The notes under the pieces: generated by a model
Database searches by the model: none
What the model saw: only the letters and a program-made list of their open reading frames with translations
Told to the model about the DNA's origin: nothing
Source of the DNA: Streptomyces sp. Ag109_O5-10
GTDB taxonomy: Bacteria > Actinomycetota > Actinomycetes > Streptomycetales > Streptomycetaceae
Length of the DNA: 64,000 nt
Direction: 5' to 3'
NCBI RefSeq assembly: GCF_900105755.1
Contig: NZ_FNTQ01000001.1
Span: 8,804,001-8,868,000, forward strand
Made by a program: the position numbers and the translations under genes
Part shown: one piece after another, positions 1 to 9,291 of the stretch
Numbering within the stretch: position 1 is the first letter of the stretch
Layout: each line of letters starts with the position of its first letter

Positions 1-2
1 CC

Positions 3-239
3 ACGCGGGTACCGGGGCTGACCCCGGAGCAGAAGGTGGACATCGAGACCTGGTATCTCAAGGAACAGACATACGTCGCGCGCATGGTGACGGAACACAT
101 CGCGGCACACGTCACCGAGGTTCAGCAGCGGCACCGGGTCCGCTTCACGCGCTGGCTGCGAGGAACGCTCACCGCGATGATCCTGATCAGCGTGGCCATG
201 GCCCTGTGCTTCGCCGTGCTCCTGAAATCGTTGAGCTGA
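3..239 (+). CDS. C-terminal part of a small membrane-anchored protein (5' end outside window)
   Basis: The frame is open from the first bases of the window to a TGA at 237-239, so the start probably lies upstream; an internal GTG at 36 would give 67 residues. The visible part is a charged, probably helical segment followed by one hydrophobic helix near the end (residues around LTAMILISVAMALCFAVLL) and a short polar tail. This suggests a single-pass or tail-anchored membrane protein. I do not recognise the family, and no function is proposed. Confidence 0.5.
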   Translation, partial: TRVPGLTPEQKVDIETWYLKEQTYVARMVTEHIAAHVTEVQQRHRVRFTRWLRGTLTAMILISVAMALCFAVLLKSLS

Positions 240-291
240 AACGCCGACTGCGCACCGCGTCGATGGTTCCGCTGCCGTCGGCCGGCCGGGT

Positions 292-318
292 CGAATCACT
301 AGATCGTGCGATGGGCCC
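292..318 (+). repeat. 27-bp imperfect direct repeat, copy A
   Basis: The core CGAATCACTaGATCgTGCGA (copy-specific bases in lower case) recurs at 510-536 with 24 of 27 bases identical. Both copies are preceded by GGCCGGCC-like sequence. The copies flank the promoter at 412-439. The role is unknown; a regulator binding site or a duplication scar is possible. Confidence 0.55.
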
Positions 319-411
319 CGGGAGTGCACCGAGCCGCTCCGGCCGTCCGGACCTGCCCTGACGAGGGGCCGCGTCCTGGTGTGACGGCCGCTCATGGTGT
401 GTCGGGCACCG

Positions 412-439
412 TGTCACATTTTCCGATCCCCGCCGGTCA
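412..439 (+). promoter_or_regulatory. ECF41-like promoter for the sigma gene at 835
   Basis: TGTCACA (412-418), a 15-base spacer, then CGGTCA (434-439). The same spacing and hexamers recur at eight other places in the window. The published ECF41 consensus is TGTCACA with CGTC about 16 bases on. The site lies upstream of an ECF41-type sigma gene, consistent with autoregulation. Confidence 0.65.
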
Positions 440-509
440 ATGGTGAGACACGCCAGGCGGAAGGAGTTACCCGCGGGCCGCGCGATCCACCGCCCGTCCC
501 AGGGCCGGC

Positions 510-536
510 CGAATCACTCGATCATGCGATGTGCCC
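510..536 (+). repeat. 27-bp imperfect direct repeat, copy B
   Basis: Second copy of the repeat at 292-318; it differs from copy A at three positions. Confidence 0.55.
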
Positions 537-834
537 GGCCATCGCTATGACCCAGTCTGGTGTGGTTGGCGAAGAATGCATGCGCTACCTGAAGAGAGTC
601 CTGAGGTCAGCCGAGGGCTGGGCCGCGAGATCACGATGTCTCCACCTGACCGCCGTTGCTCCGCCAGAGGAGCGGGGCCGATCCGGATCTCTGGTCAGCT
701 GCGATGGGACCAGTCGTGACTTTCAGTTGCCGCTTTTCCCCTGGACCGCTTGCCGAAGCCGTCCACCTGTCCGCGGTAGCGATGTGATCCCGCCACGCGA
801 CTGCCGTATCCGGAGGAACGAGGACCACAGGATC

Positions 835-1770
835 ATGTATCTAGAGTCGTCCCCTGCGAGGAGTGACCTTGACGAGGCTGTCTCTGCCTTCGTGCAGTAC
901 CGGGCGCGCCTCTTCGGGATCGCCTACCGTGTGCTCGGCAGCGTGGCCGAGGCCGAGGACGTGGTCCAAGAGGTGTGGCTGCGCTGGCAGAAGACCGACC
1001 GCTCCGTGGTGTTGAGCCCCGTGGCCTTCCTGTCCAGCGCGACGACCCGCCTGGCCATCAACGTGGCGCAGTCGGCGCGGGTGCGCCGGGAGACCTACAT
1101 CGGGCCGTGGTTGCCCGAGCCCGTCGACACCGGTTGTGATCCGGAGGTGGGCGCGCAGCGGGCGGAGGCTCTGGAGCTGGCCCTGTTGCTCGTGCTGGAG
1201 AAGCTGAGCCCCACCGAGCGGGCCGCGTACGTCCTGCGCGAGGCGTTCGACTACTCCTATCCGGAGATTGCCGAGATCCTGCAGCTCAGCGTCGTCAACG
1301 TCCGTCAGATCGTCAGCCGTTCGCGCAAGCGCCTTGCGGGCGAGCCGCGGTCGAGTGTGGACGCACAGGAGCATCGGCGCCTGCTGGACGCCTTCGTATC
1401 AGCGGCTAGTACCGGCGATGTGGCTTCGCTGGAAGCCGTCCTCGCCCCTGACGTCGTCAGCCTGTCCGACGGCAACGGTCTGCGGGGAGCCGCCCGGGTA
1501 CCTGTGGTGGGGCCTGCGCGTGTGGCCAACCTGGCCACCGCGACCCGCCGCTTCTGGCAGGGCGCGGACCTGCGGCTGGTCGAGGCCAACGGCCGTACGG
1601 GCGTGATGATCTACCGCGACGGTTCCCCCACCACGATCCTGACGATCGCCGCTTCCCGGGAAGGCATCCGCAGGGTGATGTGGGTGTTCAACCCCGGCAA
1701 GATCGCCGCGTTTCTGGACTCCGGCACCCGAGGCGCAACCGCGCCCGGCCTTGGGGCGGTTGTCGGATGA
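835..1770 (+). CDS. sigJ: ECF41-type (SigJ-like) RNA polymerase sigma factor
   Basis: A 311-residue extracytoplasmic-function sigma factor with a C-terminal SnoaL-like domain, the ECF41 layout. Region 2 (about residues 14-85) carries AEDVVQEVWLRWQ; region 4 (about 125-175) carries LSPTERAAYVLRE and the helix-turn-helix; the SnoaL-like domain fills the rest. Family members usually have a DGGGK motif and NPDK in this domain; here these read DGNGL and NPGK, so the C-terminal regulatory part has diverged. The ATG at 835 matches the family N-terminus; the longer open frame from 394 adds low-quality sequence across the promoter. Its own upstream region has an ECF41-like promoter. A second ECF41-type gene lies at 31126. 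Confidence 0.88.
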   Translation: MYLESSPARSDLDEAVSAFVQYRARLFGIAYRVLGSVAEAEDVVQEVWLRWQKTDRSVVLSPVAFLSSATTRLAINVAQSARVRRETYIGPWLPEPVDTGCDPEVGAQRAEALELALLLVLEKLSPTERAAYVLREAFDYSYPEIAEILQLSVVNVRQIVSRSRKRLAGEPRSSVDAQEHRRLLDAFVSAASTGDVASLEAVLAPDVVSLSDGNGLRGAARVPVVGPARVANLATATRRFWQGADLRLVEANGRTGVMIYRDGSPTTILTIAASREGIRRVMWVFNPGKIAAFLDSGTRGATAPGLGAVVG

Positions 1771-1788
1771 GCCGCACTCCCGGCTTCC

Positions 1789-2262
1789 TCACCCGGGCTC
1801 GAACACCGCGGTACGGTACATCTCGGCTGCGGTGACGAGGCGGGCATGCCGAGTTCGGCCGCGACCGCCCCGATCGCGCTCTCGCCGGCCTCGAGATCGG
1901 CTCGGCCGTCGTCGGTGAAGTACGGCTCGATGTACGTCTCGTAGTGTGCTCGGACCTCTTTCGCGGTCTGTCCGTCCGGGAATGTCCGGATGTGCCGCAG
2001 CGTGGTCCCGGGGGCGTCGTGGATCACCTGCAGGGCACGGCGATGCGCACGTACGACGGCCTGGACCGCCGGGTCGTCGGGCGGGATGGGGGTGGCATCC
2101 ACGGCCACGCCCACGGTGGGGATCTGGAAGCCAGTTCCTCGTGCAGGCCACGGCCGACGTGGGCGAGATCGATGGTGCGCACGATGACCTTCTCGGCCGT
2201 GTGGTCCGGGAGGCCGGCGCTCCGTGCGCGCCAGACGGCGAGTTCGTCGGTCCATGGCAGTT
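1789..2262 (-). pseudogene. Frameshifted remnant of an unrecognised protein
   Basis: Reading on the minus strand from about 2262, protein-like sequence appears in successive frames: WTDELAVWRARSAGLPD, then HYETYIEPYFTDDGRADL, then LVTAAEMYRTAVFEPG ending at a stop at 1789. At least two frameshifts separate the pieces. There is no start codon with a ribosome binding site. I do not recognise the family. It directly follows the SDR remnant at 2260-2600. Confidence 0.45.
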
Positions 2263-2600
2263 CCGCCGTTGACCGCGGCGGTGGTGCCGGTCATGAAGGA
2301 GTTGTCCTCACCGGTGTGGAAGGCGATCGCCTGGGCGACGTCGGCCGGACGCGCCAGGCGGCCCAGCGGGGTGGCGGCCACCTGCCGCTCCCTGACCGCG
2401 TCGCCGGTCACGCCGGCCATCCGGGTGTCCTCCACCGCACCGGGCGCGATCACGTTGACCGTGATTCCGTGCGGACCCAGTTCCTGGGTGAGATAGCGGG
2501 CCAGCCCTTCCAGCGCGGCCTTGGCCGCCCCGAGCGCGACCATGCCCGCCCGGGGATGGCGGCTGAGGCCGGTACCGAGACGATCGGTGCCGCGGCTGCC
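2260..2600 (-). pseudogene. C-terminal remnant of a short-chain dehydrogenase
   Basis: The minus strand encodes the C-terminal third of an SDR: a PIVSV strand, the helix around AAKAALEGLARYL that follows the catalytic region, HGITVNVIAPG, and the terminal GTTAAVNGGTAMD. The N-terminal Rossmann fold with its TGxxxGxG motif is absent. In its place is the end of a GAF-domain remnant, with a frame change near the junction (about 2560-2600). It is part of a decayed tract from 1789 to 2977 and is not expected to be functional. Confidence 0.6.
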
Positions 2601-2977
2601 GCGCAGTGGTGGCGAAGTGCGGTCGCCGTACGCGGATAGCGCCGGGCGAACTCGTCGGGATCGCTGAGCCGGACCAGCCGCCGCAGGCGGAGCGCCTCCG
2701 CCACCGCGACAGGGCTTGACAGCGCCACCCGGGACCAGGGCGTCAGGTACTCCGTCGGCAGCCCCGTGGTCACCTCCAGCCGCAGCGTCTGCCCATCGGA
2801 CGCCAGCAGGAAGACAGCACCCGCGAGCACCCCCGTGTCGCGCACGGCGAACTCCAGCAGCCGGTCCAGCTCCGCCCGGCGTGTCGGCTCGGAGGCGGCG
2901 GAGGACGGACGAGGTCCGTAGGGCGGTACCGCGCCGTTCTCCCACGTGGAGCACATACCAGCACGGTACGTCCGCAC
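2600..2977 (-). pseudogene. N-terminal fragment of a GAF-domain protein
   Basis: Beginning near 2977 or an internal start, the minus strand encodes a GAF-like segment (LDRLLEFAVRDTGVLAGAVF, then TLRLEVTTGLP and DPDEFARRYP). Such domains usually head multidomain sensor or phosphatase proteins, but here the protein breaks off after roughly 120 residues and runs into SDR sequence. I infer a deletion that fused two unrelated genes. Confidence 0.5.
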
Positions 2978-3029
2978 CGGCCGGCCCCACGCGGAGAGCC
3001 GCCAGGACCGCCGTCGCGGCGGTGGCCTC

Positions 3030-3057
3030 TGTCACAGATCAGAGCGCCGTCCGGTCA
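3030..3057 (+). promoter_or_regulatory. ECF41-like promoter for the PP2C sensor gene
   Basis: TGTCACA (3030-3036), 15-base spacer, CGGTCA (3052-3057) followed by ATG as in the copy at 412. It lies about 130 bases ahead of the start at 3186 and overlaps the outer end of the GAF remnant. Confidence 0.65.
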
Positions 3058-3185
3058 ATGCCCTGAAAAGGGACAAGTGGGGGCGCAATCGCGCTCATGT
3101 CCGACAGCGGAATCGATCACGGTGACGAAGCACGGCGTGCCACAGGTGCCTGCCTCGCCGCCACCTATCCGAGGACGACGATTCG

Positions 3186-5750
3186 ATGATCAGCACAGAC
3201 ACAGCGACACCCCGCAGGCAGCCGAACATCCGCGAGCCCTCGGAGTCGGCGATCGCGATGCTCGACGAGCAGGGGACGGTGGTCGGATGGACGCGGGCCG
3301 CCGAGCGCCTGGTCGGGTACTCCGCCGGCGACGTGGTGGGCCGGTCGGCCTCGGCCGTACTGCCGTACTCCGAAGAAGCGCCGACGACGACCGCGGAGTT
3401 CGTCGACCGGTGCCGGGCCCGGCGCGGTTGGTCGGGCACGACGACGGTACGGCACCGGGACGGGCACCGGCTCGACGTGAGCCTGCGGGTCTCGATGCTG
3501 TGGGGGCGCGGCGAAACGGTCAGGTGGCTCGTCTCCGTGACCGACATCGGCGAGGCCTCCGGGGAAGCGACGAACGAACTGGTGCGGGAATCGCTGCTCG
3601 CCCGCGTCCCCATGAGCGTCGTCGTGCGGGACCCGCAACTGCGGTGCACCTGGGTGAACGACACGATGGAGAGCCACGACGGCATCTCCCGCGACCGTCG
3701 GCTCGGGCGGCGGTTCAGCGATGTGCGGCCGGGTGCCGAGGCCGAAACACTCGAGGCGGCGATGCGAGAGGTGATGCGGGGCGGGCCCGTGAAGGTCCAC
3801 GACCACCGGACGTGGCTGCCGTCGAGCCCGCACCGGGAGCACACGTACGCGGCTTCGGTCTTCTGCCTCCAGGACGCCGATGGTCAGGTGCTCGGGGTGT
3901 GCGTCATCAGCGTCGACCTCACCGAGAGCCGGCGGGCGCGCGATCGCCTGGCCATCCTCAGCGAGGGCAGTGCCCGCCTCGGCGGCAGCCTGGACGTGAT
4001 GCGGACCAGCCAGGAACTGGCCGACCTGGCCGTGCCGCTGCTCGCCGACTACGTCGCCGTGGACCTCGAACAGTCGGTCCCGTTCGGCGAAGGGCCCCCG
4101 GTCCACGTCGGCGCCACGGGCCGGCGCTTCCCCGTTTTCCGGCGCGCCGGTCTGGCATCGATCCACGACGGGGTCCCGGAGTCCCCGTGGGCGCACGGCG
4201 AGGTGGTCCCCTGGCCGCCCGCCTCACCCTTCACCGACGTCCTGCGCACCGGGATGCCCCACCTGGAACCGGTCCTGGACACCGCTCCGGGCACCTGGCT
4301 CGACGAGGACCCGGAGCGGGCGCGGACGATTGACGAGAACGGCATCCACTCGCTGATGCTCATACCCATCCGTGCGCGGCGCGTCCTGCTGGGCATGGTG
4401 TTGTTCATCCGCACCTCGGACCCGGGGCCGTTCCAGGAGGTCGACGTGCTCCTCGCCGAGGAACTCGTGGGCCGCGCCGCGCTGGCGCTGGACAACGCGC
4501 GCCAGTACGTCCGCGAGCACACCGCCGCCCTCGCCCTCCAGCGGAACCTGCTCCCGCACCGTCTGAAGGGCGGCTCGGCGGTCGACACGGCTTCGCGTTA
4601 CCTCCCCGCCGACATGGATCACGGCGTCGGGGGCGACTGGTTCGACGTGATCCCGCTGTCCGGCGCGCGGGTGGCTCTCGTCGTAGGCGACGTGGTCGGA
4701 CACGGGATCGACGCCGCCGCGACCATGGGCCGCCTCCGCACCGCCGTACGCACCCTCGCCGACATGGAGCTGCCCCCCGACGAACTACTCACCCACCTCG
4801 ACGACACGGTCCAGCGGCTGGCCGAGGACGATGCCGACGCTCCGGAGCAGTACTCCCCGGCTGTCGGCGCCACCTGTCTGTACGCGGTCTACGACCCGGT
4901 CACCCGCCGGTGTGCCATGGCACGGGCCGGGCACCCGCCGCCCGCGATCATCGACCCGCAGGGGCGGGTCGCCTTCCCCGACCTGCCCGCCGGAACTCCG
5001 CTGGGCCTGGGCCTGGGCGTCCCCTTCGAGGCCGCGGAGCTGGAACTGCCCGAGGGAAGTCTGCTGGGCCTGTACACCGACGGACTCGTCGAGACCCGCG
5101 ACCACGACATCGACGTGGGAATGCACCGCCTCGGCAGCGCCCTGGCCCAACCGGGCCGCGCCCTCGAAGAACTCTGCAGCGGCGCGATGGATACCTTCCC
5201 GGGGCAGGCGCCCTCCGACGACGCCACGCTGCTCCTCGTCCGCACCCGTACGCTCAGCCCCACCCAGGTGGCCTCCTGGGCGCTGCCCAGCGACCAGACC
5301 GCGGCCCACAGCGCCCGGCACATGGCGGCCCGCCAGCTGACCGAATGGGGCCTGGACGGTCTTGCGGACGCCACGAAACTGATCGTCAGTGAACTGGTCA
5401 CCAACGCCGTCCGGCACGGCAGCGGCCGGATCACCCTGCGCCTGATCCGGCACCAGGTCCTTACCTGCGAAGTGTTCGACTCGAGCGCCTGCGCCCCACG
5501 TCTGCGCAGCGCATGCACCCATGACGAGAACGGCCGCGGCCTCTTTCTGGTCGCCCAGTTGTCCCGCAGATGGGGCTCCCGCACCGTGCCGGGCGGCAAG
5601 GTGGTCTGGGCCGAAGAGGACCTGGCCCCCGCATCGGCAGACTCACCGGCCCCCGGGGTTCCTCCCGTGTCCGCGGAACGCCCCGTCCTCGTCTCCGCGA
5701 CGGCCGCGGACTCCGGTGTCGTCGCGGTACGCGGGCCCTCGCCCTGGTAG
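3186..5750 (+). CDS. PAS-GAF-PP2C (SpoIIE/RsbU-type) phosphatase with C-terminal RsbW-like kinase domain
   Basis: An 854-residue cytoplasmic sensor of the Streptomyces RsbU/OsaC type. Order: two PAS domains (about 20-115 and 130-240), GAF (about 245-435), PP2C/SpoIIE phosphatase (about 445-680) with metal-binding acidic residues in GGDWFD and GDVVGHG and the closing DDATLLLVR, then an HATPase_c domain (about 690-800) with the N-box SELVTNAVRHG and a late GRGLFLV. The family dephosphorylates STAS anti-anti-sigma proteins while the kinase-like part binds them or a sigma factor, so one protein may carry both opposing activities. No STAS protein or transmembrane helix is seen. Its promoter matches the ECF41-like motif, tying it to the sigma factors in this window. 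ATG 3186 has GAGGA upstream. Confidence 0.9.
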   Translation: MISTDTATPRRQPNIREPSESAIAMLDEQGTVVGWTRAAERLVGYSAGDVVGRSASAVLPYSEEAPTTTAEFVDRCRARRGWSGTTTVRHRDGHRLDVSLRVSMLWGRGETVRWLVSVTDIGEASGEATNELVRESLLARVPMSVVVRDPQLRCTWVNDTMESHDGISRDRRLGRRFSDVRPGAEAETLEAAMREVMRGGPVKVHDHRTWLPSSPHREHTYAASVFCLQDADGQVLGVCVISVDLTESRRARDRLAILSEGSARLGGSLDVMRTSQELADLAVPLLADYVAVDLEQSVPFGEGPPVHVGATGRRFPVFRRAGLASIHDGVPESPWAHGEVVPWPPASPFTDVLRTGMPHLEPVLDTAPGTWLDEDPERARTIDENGIHSLMLIPIRARRVLLGMVLFIRTSDPGPFQEVDVLLAEELVGRAALALDNARQYVREHTAALALQRNLLPHRLKGGSAVDTASRYLPADMDHGVGGDWFDVIPLSGARVALVVGDVVGHGIDAAATMGRLRTAVRTLADMELPPDELLTHLDDTVQRLAEDDADAPEQYSPAVGATCLYAVYDPVTRRCAMARAGHPPPAIIDPQGRVAFPDLPAGTPLGLGLGVPFEAAELELPEGSLLGLYTDGLVETRDHDIDVGMHRLGSALAQPGRALEELCSGAMDTFPGQAPSDDATLLLVRTRTLSPTQVASWALPSDQTAAHSARHMAARQLTEWGLDGLADATKLIVSELVTNAVRHGSGRITLRLIRHQVLTCEVFDSSACAPRLRSACTHDENGRGLFLVAQLSRRWGSRTVPGGKVVWAEEDLAPASADSPAPGVPPVSAERPVLVSATAADSGVVAVRGPSPW

Positions 5751-5866
5751 GGGGTTCGCCAGGCCGCGCGCTCCTGGTTTGTGAGGGCCGCCGTCCGGAT
5801 GCAGGGTGGTTCTTGGAGCAGCAGTGCCGGACCATCCGCTCCGGGCAGCCCTACGGAGGTGCACCA

Positions 5867-6304
5867 GTGTCGGCAGAGGACCCGGCGGCCGGGACCGCCG
5901 GACAGGACAACGGGTCGGCGTTCGGCCCCAGGATGCTGGCGGACGTCAAACCGCCCTTCGTTCCCGAGGGTGCCTCGGGCATGACCGTTCTCGTCGAGTG
6001 GCCGCCCGGCGACCCCGGGACTCCTCCGCACCGCCACTCGGGGCCGTGTTTCGGCTACGTCCTCGAAGGTGCGGTCAGGTGGGAGCTCGAGGGCGAGCCG
6101 GAACGTGTGATCAAGGCCGGTGAGACGTTCTGGGAGCCGGGCGGTGAGGTGATCCACTACCAGAACGGCAACGCCTCCTCGGAGGTGCCGGCCAAGTACA
6201 TCGTGTTCATGATGTGTGCGCCGGGCCAGCCGATGCTCACCCTGGTCGACGACGAGGAACTGGAGAAACGGGCCCACTTGCGCGCCCCACGCACCGGCGA
6301 GTGA
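5867..6304 (+). CDS. Cupin-domain protein, copy 1
   Basis: A 145-residue single-domain cupin. The metal-binding motif PHRHSGPCFGYVLEG and the second motif PGGEVIHYQNGN are intact, and the fold ends in a conserved MMCAPGQPM segment. The GTG start has GGAGGT about eight bases upstream. It follows the PP2C sensor by 116 bases in the same direction and may be cotranscribed. It is nearly identical over its length to the cupin at 28300-28710; a third, broken copy lies at 11221-11392. Substrate unknown; cupins of this size bind small ligands or act as dioxygenases or isomerases. Confidence 0.85.
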   Translation: MSAEDPAAGTAGQDNGSAFGPRMLADVKPPFVPEGASGMTVLVEWPPGDPGTPPHRHSGPCFGYVLEGAVRWELEGEPERVIKAGETFWEPGGEVIHYQNGNASSEVPAKYIVFMMCAPGQPMLTLVDDEELEKRAHLRAPRTGE

Positions 6305-6390
6305 TCCGCCGGCTCGCAAGGAGGGACCCGGCCGACATGGGCAGGGGGACCGGCGTTGAGGGCACATATGACCTGCGGCATGCTTGCCTC

Positions 6391-9243
6391 ATGCACAGCA
6401 CGGACGCCACGGGCCACCTGGATCCCGGGCGCGAAGGCAAGGCCGGGACCGGGCTGCGCCTGCGAGGACGGGACCGTGAGATCGCGGCCGTCCGCGAGGC
6501 TCTGGTGGCGGTGCGTGGCGGACGAGGCGCCTGCGTCGTCGTGGAAGGCGCGCCCGGCGTCGGCAAGAGCCGGCTCCTCGCGGAGCTGGACGGCCGCGCG
6601 CGGCGGTGCGGGTTCGACGTGGTCTCCGTACGGGCCGACGAGTTCGATCAATATGCGGCAGGAGCCGCCCTGCAGTCCGTCCTGCAGGCCCACGACGGTT
6701 CCGCCCGAGCCGCCGCGGGCCTGGACGACCAGCGGCTCCGGTTGCTGGACAGCATCGCGGACGCGCTGGAGGAGCGGGCTCAGCGCGCGCCGGTAGTCGT
6801 GCTCGTGGACGACGCACAATGGTCGGATCCGGCCACGCTCTTCGCGCTGCGCACGCTGCCCGGACGCCTGGCCACCTCGCGGATCCTGTGGGTGCTGGCG
6901 GTACGGTCGGAGACCGAGCGCCCGACCGTGGCCAGGGTGCGGGAGGACCTCGAACGCCTCGGCGCCCGATGGCTGACCCTCGGCCCGCTGCCCCAGCGGG
7001 AACTGGAGCACATCGCGGCCGACGTGCTCGGGGCGGAACCCTCACCCGGTCTGGCCAGGATGCTGCGAGGCGTCGCGGGCAACCCGTTCCTCGCGATCGA
7101 ACTGGTGCGCTCTTTCCCTGACACGGGGGCCGCCGCAGCAGGGACGGGTGCGGCTGGCCGCTTGTACCGGGACATACCCGTCGGCTTCCGGCAGGGTGTC
7201 GCCGCGCGTCTGCACCGGCTCCCGGAGGACGCCGCGCGTCTCCTTCAGATCGGCTCCGTCCTCGGCCGCGAGTTCGACCTCGGCACGGCGGCCCGCATGC
7301 TCGGGAGGCGGGTCGGCAGTCTGCTGTCCGGCGTGGGAGCCGCCCTGAACAGCGATCTGCTCTCGGCGGACGGCCCGCGGCTCGCCTTCCGCCACGACCT
7401 CCTGCGCCAGGCTGTCCACGAGAACCTGCCGCCGGCCGTACGGACCGCGCTGCACCGGGAGGCCGCCGAGAGCCTGCGCGCCGACGGGGCACGGTCGGCG
7501 GAGGTGGCCTGGCATGTCGTCATGGCGGGCGGCCCGCTCGACGACGACGCCGTGACCATGCTGCACACCGCCGTACGGGAACTGTCGTCGACGGCCCCCG
7601 ACGCGGCCGCGGACCTGGCCCAGCGGATCGCCGGCCTGCTGCCCCCGCGCGACCGGCGCCGCGTGGGACTGCTGACCGACGCCGCCGAGTACCTCGGCCG
7701 GACCCGCCGGGTTCACGAGGCGCTCGACCTGGTCGACGCGACCCTGTCGGACGGTCTGGAGCCGACGCAGGAGGCGAACCTGCGCCTGGTGGCCGCCGAG
7801 ATTCACCAGGCCGCGGGCGACGACGACGCGGCCATGACCCATCTGCAGCAGGCCCTGGCCCTCCCCGCGCTGCCGAACGACCTGCGGGTCCTGCTGCTGA
7901 AGACCCAGGGGACGGGCCACGTGTACCTCGGGAACATCACCGCCGCCGAGCAGACGGACACAGGCCTGGTCGCGGATGCCTACCAGAGCCACGATCCAGC
8001 CGTCGTCGTCAGTGTCATGGTGTTCCAGTCGCAGACGTCCTTCTACCGTGGCCGCCTCGGCCGAGCGCTGGAGCTCGCCGAGGCCGCCACCGCCCGCGCC
8101 TACGCCGAGCCGATCGTGGCCTACCTGCGGCCTCCTAGAATTCCGGCGCTGTGGCTGGCCACGGTACTGACCAGCACCGACCGGCTCGGGGACACCGAGC
8201 GGGTGCTGCGTGAGGGCCGACGCGAAGCGGAGGCGCTGGGCCTCGGCTGGTCACTGCCGCACTGGCATGCCAGGCGTGCCTGCGCCCTGCTCGAACAGGG
8301 CGCGCTGGACGACGCGGCCGTGGAGGCCGAGGCCGGCCTGGCCGTGGCGGACGAACTCGAGATCACCCAGCCGAATCCGCAGGCCCGCGCCGTGCTGGCA
8401 CTCGTGGAGACCAGGCGCGGTGACCTCGCCGGGGCGAGGGACCATCTCCGCGCGGCCGAAGCCGGTTCCGGCACGAACGCGCGGCGGTACGCCCTGTGGG
8501 TGTCGCTCGCGCGCGCCTGCCTGGCGGACGCGGAGGGCAGGCACGAGGCAGCGGCGGCGGCACTCACGGGCAGCTTCGCGGACAGCGAGCCGACGCGGCT
8601 GCTCACCCTTCCGCCGTCCCACTGGCCCTCGATCGTGCGTATCGCGCTGCGCGGCGCCGACCCGTCGGTCGCGCAGGCCGTGGCCGGCGCACTGGGCACC
8701 CTGACCGCGCGGGACGACAGTCAGCGGATCGGCGCGGCCGTCCGTGCCCATGTGGACGGCCTGCTCAACAGCGACCCGCGTGCCCTCGTGTCCGCCGTCG
8801 CCGGCTACCGCAGTACCGGCAGGCGACTGGCTCTGGCCGCGGCGTGTGAGGACCTCGGCGAGCTCCTGGCCGCCTCGGCCGAGACGGCGCAGGCGATCGC
8901 GTACTTCGAAGAAGCGGGTGAGCTGGTGTCGGCCTCGGGTGCCCGGGGCGACGGCGAACGGCTGAGGCGGCGGCTACGGCAGCTGGGCGTGCGCGCGGGC
9001 ACCCCCCGGCTGGACACGGTCGGCTCCCCGGGGTGGGGGAGTCTGACCGAATCCGAGCGGAAACTGATCCCGCTCGTCGTGGCCGGGCTCACCAACCGGG
9101 CGATCGCCGACCGGCTCCACGTGTCCGTGCACACCGTCAACACCCACATGAGACACATCTTCACCAAGCTCGACATCAACACCCGTGTCGAACTGACCCG
9201 GCTGGCCGTCGAACGGGGCGATGTCGCCGACGGGACCGGGTGA
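6391..9243 (+). CDS. LuxR-family (LAL) ATP-dependent transcriptional regulator
   Basis: A large regulator of about 950 residues. The N-terminal AAA-type ATPase has a Walker A motif GAPGVGKSR near residue 52 and a Walker B VVVLVDDAQWSD near 133. A long TPR-like helical middle follows, and a LuxR helix-turn-helix lies at about 884-945 (LTESERKLIPLVVAGLTNRAIADRL, split here from VSVHTVNTHM). LAL proteins are usually pathway-specific activators in actinomycetes. The ATG at 6391 was chosen because the ATPase begins soon after it; upstream in-frame starts run into the cupin gene. The target is not evident. Confidence 0.85.
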   Translation: MHSTDATGHLDPGREGKAGTGLRLRGRDREIAAVREALVAVRGGRGACVVVEGAPGVGKSRLLAELDGRARRCGFDVVSVRADEFDQYAAGAALQSVLQAHDGSARAAAGLDDQRLRLLDSIADALEERAQRAPVVVLVDDAQWSDPATLFALRTLPGRLATSRILWVLAVRSETERPTVARVREDLERLGARWLTLGPLPQRELEHIAADVLGAEPSPGLARMLRGVAGNPFLAIELVRSFPDTGAAAAGTGAAGRLYRDIPVGFRQGVAARLHRLPEDAARLLQIGSVLGREFDLGTAARMLGRRVGSLLSGVGAALNSDLLSADGPRLAFRHDLLRQAVHENLPPAVRTALHREAAESLRADGARSAEVAWHVVMAGGPLDDDAVTMLHTAVRELSSTAPDAAADLAQRIAGLLPPRDRRRVGLLTDAAEYLGRTRRVHEALDLVDATLSDGLEPTQEANLRLVAAEIHQAAGDDDAAMTHLQQALALPALPNDLRVLLLKTQGTGHVYLGNITAAEQTDTGLVADAYQSHDPAVVVSVMVFQSQTSFYRGRLGRALELAEAATARAYAEPIVAYLRPPRIPALWLATVLTSTDRLGDTERVLREGRREAEALGLGWSLPHWHARRACALLEQGALDDAAVEAEAGLAVADELEITQPNPQARAVLALVETRRGDLAGARDHLRAAEAGSGTNARRYALWVSLARACLADAEGRHEAAAAALTGSFADSEPTRLLTLPPSHWPSIVRIALRGADPSVAQAVAGALGTLTARDDSQRIGAAVRAHVDGLLNSDPRALVSAVAGYRSTGRRLALAAACEDLGELLAASAETAQAIAYFEEAGELVSASGARGDGERLRRRLRQLGVRAGTPRLDTVGSPGWGSLTESERKLIPLVVAGLTNRAIADRLHVSVHTVNTHMRHIFTKLDINTRVELTRLAVERGDVADGTG

Positions 9244-9291
9244 GCGGTGCCCCGGCTCCGGAGGCACGGGCTGCGGCGCCGAAGCCGCACC

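Larger units (their letters stand above)
240..834. other. Intergenic region ahead of the ECF41-type sigma gene
   Basis: No convincing gene was found in these 595 bases; the frames that cross it have no ribosome binding site or recognisable protein. It holds an ECF-type promoter (412-439) and two copies of a 27-base imperfect direct repeat (292-318 and 510-536). If transcription starts near 447, the sigma gene has an untranslated leader of nearly 400 nt. Confidence 0.5.

Noticed and set aside
394..834. N-terminal extension of the first sigma factor
   Set aside because: It overlaps the promoter and a direct repeat, and its sequence is unlike sigma factors; the family N-terminus fits ATG 835.
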